Positions 7,049 through 10,508 of a stretch of DNA of 10,508 nt are shown one piece after another. The notes under the pieces are model-generated. The model made no database searches. It was not told the origin of the DNA and saw only the letters and a program-made list of their open reading frames with translations. The translations under genes were made by a program, and so were the position numbers. The stretch covers positions 1 to 10,508 of the forward strand of contig JAOZOL010000070.1 of assembly GCA_029933295.1 (NCBI GenBank). Direction: 5' to 3'. Source of the stretch: Desulfobacterales bacterium. GTDB lineage: Bacteria > Desulfobacterota > Desulfobacteria > Desulfobacterales > Desulfosalsimonadaceae. How positions within the stretch are numbered: the first letter of the stretch is position 1; every line of letters starts with the position of its first letter.

Positions 7049-7876
7049 ATGAAATCTGCCGCAACAAAACATCAGGAAATTGCCGACATTATCTGGAACA
7101 AAGAGGAGAAACCGGGCTGCTTTCGGATCGGATTGACGTGCAGCAAAGACTATGCAAACGCCATTCCCGGACAATTTATCACCCTTCACATCCCCGGCAA
7201 CCTGTCACCATTATTGCGGCGCCCTTTTTCCATTCACCGTCTGATCAAAAAAAGCGGACGCGTCATTGGCATTGAACTTTTATATAAGGTGGTCGGGGGC
7301 TTTACGGAAAAACTGGCCAGGATAAACGCCGGAGACCAGTTGGATCTCATAGGCCCCATTGGAAAAGGATTTACGATTTCCAATACAACCCGAAAAGTAG
7401 CGTTTGTGGCTGGCGGCATAGGGGTCGCACCCCTGATTTTTCTGGCCGATGCAATGGTAGAAACCGATATAAATCTCTCTGATTCCATCGTATTCCTTGG
7501 CGGCAGAACATCCGATGATATTCTGTGTGCATCTGTTTTTACGTCTTTTGCGTTAGATGTCCACACAACCACGGACGACGGCAGCCTGGGTGAAAAAGGA
7601 ATTGTAACGCAACCGCTGGAAAAATGGCTGGCGTCAAACCGGCCTGATATTATTTATGCATGCGGCCCCATGCCGATGCTCCGCGCGGTTGCCGATATTG
7701 CAAAAAAAAACAGTCTGCCATGCGAGGTATCCATTGAAACCATAATGGCATGCGGCATAGGCGCATGTTTAGGCTGTGCAGTTAATAAGAACAAGCAAAC
7801 AGACACGTATCAGCATGTTTGCATAGACGGGCCGGTCTTTGACGCCTCGGTGATGAAAAATTATCTATGGTCTTGA
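7049..7876 (+). CDS. pyrK: Dihydroorotate dehydrogenase electron-transfer subunit (PyrK-type)
   Basis: This is a 275-residue flavin/iron-sulfur reductase of the PyrK family. An FAD-binding barrel holds RRPFSI at 57-62. The NAD-binding part has VAGGIGVAPL at 120-129 and YACGPMPML at 203-211. The C-terminal [2Fe-2S] site is C235, C240, C243 and C258, within MACGIGACLGCAV and HVCIDGPVF. In class 1B dihydroorotate dehydrogenase, PyrK carries electrons from PyrD to NAD in pyrimidine synthesis. pyrD is usually adjacent to pyrK, but neither flank here holds it; pgeF is upstream and selD downstream. It may pair with a distant PyrD, or be a related reductase subunit used elsewhere. No clear ribosome binding site precedes ATG 7049. 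selD starts 26 bases after its stop. Confidence 0.88.
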   Translation: MKSAATKHQEIADIIWNKEEKPGCFRIGLTCSKDYANAIPGQFITLHIPGNLSPLLRRPFSIHRLIKKSGRVIGIELLYKVVGGFTEKLARINAGDQLDLIGPIGKGFTISNTTRKVAFVAGGIGVAPLIFLADAMVETDINLSDSIVFLGGRTSDDILCASVFTSFALDVHTTTDDGSLGEKGIVTQPLEKWLASNRPDIIYACGPMPMLRAVADIAKKNSLPCEVSIETIMACGIGACLGCAVNKNKQTDTYQHVCIDGPVFDASVMKNYLWS

Positions 7877-7902
7877 CGATTTGAATACTTACGGAAATGA
7901 AA

Positions 7903-8958
7903 ATGACTGACAAAAATTCAGAAAAATACCTGTTAACACAAAAAGTCCGGGCATCCGGCTGAGCGGCCAAGCTAAGTCCGGGGGTCCTGGACAGAATTGT
8001 GTCGACACTGAAAATAAACGCAGATCCGCGCCTGATTGTGGGGTTAGAGAATCCCGATGACGCCGGTGTTTATAAATTAACCGATGAAATGGCGTTAATT
8101 CAAACCCTTGACTTTTTTACACCCATTGTCGACTCCCCCTATGATTTCGGTGCCATTGCTGCGGCCAATGCTTTAAGTGACGTATATGCCATGGGAGGCA
8201 AACCACTGACCATCATGAATATCGTCTGTTTTCCGTCGGATGAACTTCCGGAATCTATTTTGCAGGAAACCCTGGCCGGAGGTCTTGACAAAATCCATGA
8301 AGCCGGGGCCATATTGATCGGCGGACACAGTGTGGATGATGCGGAATTCAAATATGGGCTGTCCGTCACCGGAATAATCCATCCTGACCGGGTCTTAACC
8401 AATGCCGGTTTACAGACACAGAATCATCTCATATTAACCAAGCCTATCGGTACCGGCATACTGGCAACCGCCATCAAGGGAAAATTGGCAACCGAAAATG
8501 CAATAAAAAACCTCATTGCCGTATCATCAGCCTTAAACAAAACCGCCATGGAAATAACGGGTCGATTTAACCCCACTGCTTGCACGGATATTACCGGATT
8601 TGGTCTGGCCGGCCATTTAGTAGAAATGGCTGCAGCGTCAAAAAAGAAAATTACCCTTTACGCGGATAATATTCCATTCATTGAGGATGTTTATAATCTT
8701 GCCTCCATGGGGATGTTCCCGGCCGGTGCCTATAACAATAAAACTTTCTTTGAACCCCGAACCCGTATTGACCCAAAAATAGATCCTGTTTTAGCGGACC
8801 TGATGTTTGATCCCCAGACCTCCGGCGGTCTGATCATATCATTAAAAAAATCAACCTCCCATGACTGTTTAAGCGCCCTTCACGACAACGGCATTGATGC
8901 CCGTATTATTGGTGACGTTGAAGGTGATGATCCTTGCGGGCTTGTAAATATATTATAA
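7903..8958 (+). CDS. selD: Selenide, water dikinase (selenophosphate synthetase), selenocysteine-containing
   Basis: SelD makes selenophosphate from selenide and ATP, the donor for Sec-tRNA and selenouridine. The frame open from GTG 7999 gives only 319 residues and lacks the catalytic loop. Extending the frame upstream reads through one TGA (7960-7962) to ATG 7903, giving 351 residues against 347 in E. coli. The TGA is codon 20 in RASG-U-AAKLSPGVL, with Lys at 23. This matches the E. coli Cys17/Lys20 spacing, so the TGA encodes selenocysteine. Other marks are D53 in NPDDAG, GGHS (140-143), TDITGFG (228-234) and FDPQTSGG (302-309). CGGA at 7892-7895 is a plausible ribosome binding site for ATG 7903; ATG 7897 is an alternative start. 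GTG 7999 has no good site. A SECIS-like hairpin follows the TGA. Confidence 0.93.
7960..7962 (+). other. selD: In-frame TGA read as selenocysteine (Sec20 of SelD)
   Basis: This TGA is the only stop between ATG 7903 and the selD TAA at 8956-8958. It occupies the position of the catalytic Cys/Sec of SelD, preceded by Ser-Gly and followed by Ala-Ala-Lys-Leu-Ser-Pro. Coding similarity continues on both sides of it, which argues against a random upstream stop. Sec at this position is known in SelD proteins of several bacteria, including Haemophilus and many Desulfobacterota. Confidence 0.92.
7976..7992 (+). promoter_or_regulatory. Bacterial SECIS hairpin for selD
   Basis: GTCCGGG (7976-7982) pairs with CCTGGAC (7986-7992) in seven base pairs (one G-U), leaving a GGT apex at 7983-7985. 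The apex lies 21-23 bases after the TGA. In E. coli fdhF the SelB-recognised GGU in the loop lies about 19-21 bases after its TGA, so position and apex both fit. A short outer pairing of CAA 7968-7970 with TTG 7997-7999 is possible. The hairpin also codes for SelD residues 25-30. SelB binding is inferred. Confidence 0.75.
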
Positions 8959-9040
8959 TTTTATATTGACGCCGCCATTTCCATATGATAGGCAAACTCT
9001 TTTTACAGGTTTAGCATATTTTGCCGCAGAGGGCGGTTTT

Positions 9041-9259
9041 ATGAAAAAAGAAACCAGGCAGATATTCAGGGAGCTTGCCTATTACAGCAGTCTGGGATTT
9101 TCAGTGGCGATTGCAATTTTTTTAGGGCTCTTTATCGGCTTGTTTCTTGATAAATGGCTGGGCACTGCCCCATGGTTTATGTTTATATTCCTCGCACTCG
9201 GCATCGCGGCAGCAACACGAAATATTCTGCTTGCCATGAAAAAAATAAAAAATATGTGA
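9041..9259 (+). CDS. atpZ: AtpZ/AtpI family membrane protein of the ATP synthase operon
   Basis: This encodes a 72-residue inner-membrane protein with two predicted helices, about residues 17-36 and 44-58, and a basic C-terminus. The hallmark between them is G-x-x-LDKWLGTAPWF (residues 33-46), typical of the AtpZ (F0F1-ATPase subunit, putative Ca/Mg transporter) family. In alkaliphilic Bacillus, AtpZ works with AtpI and has been linked to Mg uptake; an accessory role in assembling the rotor ring is another proposal for this family. ATG 9041 has a good ribosome binding site (AGAGGG at 9028-9033). An in-frame TTG at 8966 would add 25 residues not typical of the family and is rejected. The preceding 82 bases after selD are the largest internal gap and a likely place for a promoter, though I see no convincing one. 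Its stop overlaps a GTG of atpI. Confidence 0.87.
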   Translation: MKKETRQIFRELAYYSSLGFSVAIAIFLGLFIGLFLDKWLGTAPWFMFIFLALGIAAATRNILLAMKKIKNM

Positions 9260-9264
9260 AAAAA

Positions 9265-9651
9265 ATGTCGATACAACAACGACTTTTAAAATTTATTGTG
9301 CGTGCGAACTGGATACTGCTTGCAATGGCGGGGTTTATCGGATATTTCACAGCGTCTTCAGACTTTACGCTGGGAATTATTGCCGGGGGCCTGATCGTGA
9401 CCATCAACTTCCACTTGCTGTATCGGACACTGAAAAAATCGCTGACGCCTCCCCAGCTGGCGTCAACAAATGCCGTGCTGATAAAATATTATATACGGTT
9501 TATTATCAGCGCCCTGATTATCTTATTGTTAATAGCAGGGGATTATGTAAATCCTCTGGGTCTGATTATTGGATTGTCTATAGTTGTGACGAGTATATTG
9601 CTGGCCACACTATACGAAGTTAAAAATAATATTTTCAAGGAGGCGGTCTAA
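9265..9651 (+). CDS. atpI: ATP synthase subunit I (AtpI)
   Basis: This encodes a 128-residue integral membrane protein with four hydrophobic segments, about residues 14-29, 33-52, 75-92 and 96-116. Between helices 2 and 3 is the positively charged loop LYRTLKKSLTPP. Length, four-helix layout and place directly before atpB match AtpI, an accessory factor for c-ring assembly and stability that is not part of the finished enzyme. Two starts are possible: ATG 9265, chosen here, or GTG 9256, which overlaps the atpZ stop as GTGA and adds three residues. Neither has a strong ribosome binding site, so coupling to atpZ translation is likely. Sequence conservation in this family is low, so the call rests on topology and context. 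The stop abuts the atpB GTG with no gap. Confidence 0.85.
   Translation: MSIQQRLLKFIVRANWILLAMAGFIGYFTASSDFTLGIIAGGLIVTINFHLLYRTLKKSLTPPQLASTNAVLIKYYIRFIISALIILLLIAGDYVNPLGLIIGLSIVVTSILLATLYEVKNNIFKEAV
9637..9643 (+). promoter_or_regulatory. Strong ribosome binding site that sets the atpB GTG start
   Basis: AAGGAGG is a near-perfect Shine-Dalgarno sequence eight bases before GTG 9652, lying inside the last codons of atpI. It justifies the GTG start. It contrasts with the weak sites of atpI and pgeF, consistent with higher output of subunit a than of AtpI. Confidence 0.85.
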
Positions 9652-10362
9652 GTGGAACATCCATTTTTATTCTTTGTCAAAATTTTTGAATTTACAGGAA
9701 ATTTACTTGGCAGCGAGGCCATTGTTCATTTTGCCCATACCTCCCCCCATGTTATTTATTCCTGGGTGGTCATGGCGCTACTTATTATTCTCGGCGCACT
9801 TGCCACCAAAGGACTCAGCATGGTCCCCTCAAAAACACAAAATATTTTTGAACTGATTGTATCCGGCATGGAAGAGTTTATGGTGGATATTACCGGCGAA
9901 GAAGGCCGCTGGCTGTTCCCGCTGGCCGGAACTATTTTCCTGTATGTATTTATCGGGAACCTGATTGGTCTTGTCCCGGGATTTTTTCCACCAACCGCCA
10001 ACCTGAACACCACTGTTTCATGTGCGCTGGTTGTGTTTATTTTCACCCACTTTATCGGCATCAAATACCACGGTGCAGCTTACATCAAACATTTTATGGG
10101 CCCTGTCTGGTGGATGAGCCCGCTCATTTTCGTTATTGAAATCATTGGTCACTTTGCCAGGATTCTATCCCTGTCTTTCCGTCTTTTCGGCAACATGATG
10201 GGACACGAGATCGTTCTGGGAATTCTTTTCGGACTGGCCGGCGCTTTTTTTGCACCACTGCCGATCATGGCCCTGGGTATATTCGTAGCATTTGTCCAGG
10301 GTTTTGTTTTCTTCCTGCTGACAGTGATTTATTTCTCAGGTGCCATGGAACACGCTCATTGA
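9652..10362 (+). CDS. atpB: F1F0 ATP synthase subunit a
   Basis: Subunit a forms the two proton (or sodium) half-channels next to the c-ring. The protein has 236 residues and several membrane helices. The essential arginine is R177 in SLSFRLFGNMMGHE, equivalent to E. coli R210. E163, 14 residues before it, matches E. coli E196, and Q216 matches Q252. By ungapped comparison on each flank, H185 sits where E. coli has G218, and G209 where it has H245. This exchanges a His/Gly pair known to be functionally linked. I do not see the residue pattern needed to claim sodium specificity. The start is GTG 9652 with a strong ribosome binding site. The gene completes an atpZ-atpI-atpB run; atpE would be expected next but is not evident before the window ends. 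Confidence 0.97.
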   Translation: MEHPFLFFVKIFEFTGNLLGSEAIVHFAHTSPHVIYSWVVMALLIILGALATKGLSMVPSKTQNIFELIVSGMEEFMVDITGEEGRWLFPLAGTIFLYVFIGNLIGLVPGFFPPTANLNTTVSCALVVFIFTHFIGIKYHGAAYIKHFMGPVWWMSPLIFVIEIIGHFARILSLSFRLFGNMMGHEIVLGILFGLAGAFFAPLPIMALGIFVAFVQGFVFFLLTVIYFSGAMEHAH

Positions 10363-10404
10363 TCTGTTCCAGCAGGCTGCTTTTTATCAAATAATAAGCT
10401 TTTC

Positions 10405-10508
10405 ATGGTAATGAATTACCACTGTATGAGAAAAATAACTTATCAATCATTTCAATCGGTTGCAGATGAGTTATTTGGAAACAATAATATTGCTGAAATT
10501 TATGGGAA
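10405..10508 (+). CDS. Unidentified partial reading frame running off the window edge
   Basis: From ATG 10405 (alternative ATGs at 10411 and 10426) a frame stays open to the window end, about 34 codons. The part from 10426 begins MRKITYQSFQSVADELFGNN. It looks soluble, lacks hydrophobic helices and does not resemble AtpE (subunit c), the usual neighbour of AtpB. I do not recognise it. No ribosome binding site precedes any of the starts. The minus strand is also open from the window edge to a TGA near 10404, so coding direction is not settled. Chance openness in AT-rich sequence remains possible. Confidence 0.25.
   Translation, partial: MVMNYHCMRKITYQSFQSVADELFGNNNIAEIYG
10406..10421 (+). repeat. 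Perfect six-base-pair inverted repeat downstream of atpB
   Basis: TGGTAA (10406-10411) and TTACCA (10416-10421) pair across a TGAA tetraloop, with a seventh T-A pair possible inside. No T-run follows, so it is not a classical rho-independent terminator. It lies 43 bases after the atpB stop, before the unidentified reading frame. It could be an mRNA-stabilising or processing hairpin between F0 genes, or a binding site. Confidence 0.45.

Noticed and set aside
7999..8958. SelD starting at GTG 7999
   Set aside because: It lacks the catalytic Sec/Cys and Lys loop, has no good ribosome binding site, and clear SelD sequence continues upstream through the TGA.
8966..8989. TTGACG and TATGAT as a sigma-70 promoter for the atp genes
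   Set aside because: The two boxes are only 12 bases apart, too close for a normal -35/-10 pair. A promoter may still lie in this gap.
8966..9040. AtpZ extension from TTG 8966
   Set aside because: The extra residues are not family-like, and ATG 9041 has a good AGAGGG site.
10370..10385. AGCAGGCTGCTTTTT as a rho-independent terminator after atpB
   Set aside because: The two arms leave too small a loop; only about three base pairs can form, so the stem is too weak to call.
10360..10508. Second recoded TGA: the atpB frame stays open after its stop
   Set aside because: AtpB ends at a typical length and C-terminus, no SECIS-like hairpin sits at the right distance, and an open run of about 48 codons in AT-rich DNA can occur by chance.

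Overview
The window looks like a housekeeping stretch from a Gram-negative anaerobe of the Desulfobacterota (former Deltaproteobacteria), most likely a Desulfobacterales-type sulfate reducer. The clues are a DUF4416 gene (a family I associate with this group), the order yicC-remA-gmk, an NADP-type isocitrate dehydrogenase, a selenoprotein form of SelD, and an atpZ-atpI-atpB cluster. This placement is inferred from gene content and protein resemblance; no database was searched. All recognisable genes lie on the + strand. They are tightly packed, several overlap by ATGA or GTGA, and no gene-free stretch exceeds 300 bases.

Layout. 1-50 is the 3' part of a tRNA-Arg(CCG). 88-261 is a small Trm112-like zinc protein, followed by a DUF4416 protein (274-807). 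811-2605 carries yicC, remA and gmk in the order known from Firmicutes. rlmB (2602-3351) overlaps gmk, and icd (3356-4582) follows. 4590-7018 holds a ComF-family phosphoribosyltransferase, a nitrilase-superfamily amidohydrolase and pgeF. pyrK (7049-7876) has no pyrD beside it. selD (7903-8958) follows. The ATP synthase membrane-sector genes atpZ, atpI and atpB (9041-10362) come last. The final 146 bases contain a hairpin and an unidentified reading frame running off the edge, where atpE might have been expected.

The most important point is selD. A plain ORF reading starts it at GTG 7999 and loses the catalytic N-terminus. Upstream in the same frame lies an ATG and then an in-frame TGA at 7960-7962, set in the motif Ser-Gly-TGA-Ala-Ala-Lys that normally holds the catalytic Cys/Sec of selenophosphate synthetase. 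A hairpin at 7976-7992 with a GGU apex sits at the distance expected for a bacterial SECIS element. SelD is therefore very probably itself a selenoprotein, made with the selenium donor it produces. The organism should then carry selA, selB and tRNA-Sec elsewhere.

Functionally the window mixes translation and RNA functions (tRNA-Arg, Trm112-like, YicC, RlmB), nucleotide metabolism (Gmk, PyrK, a PRPP-type ComF protein), the TCA cycle (Icd), cell-wall quality control (PgeF), selenium metabolism (SelD) and energy conservation (AtpZ, AtpI, AtpB). I see no mobile element, CRISPR array or phage gene. I found no wholly new system; the recoded selD is the main non-standard element.
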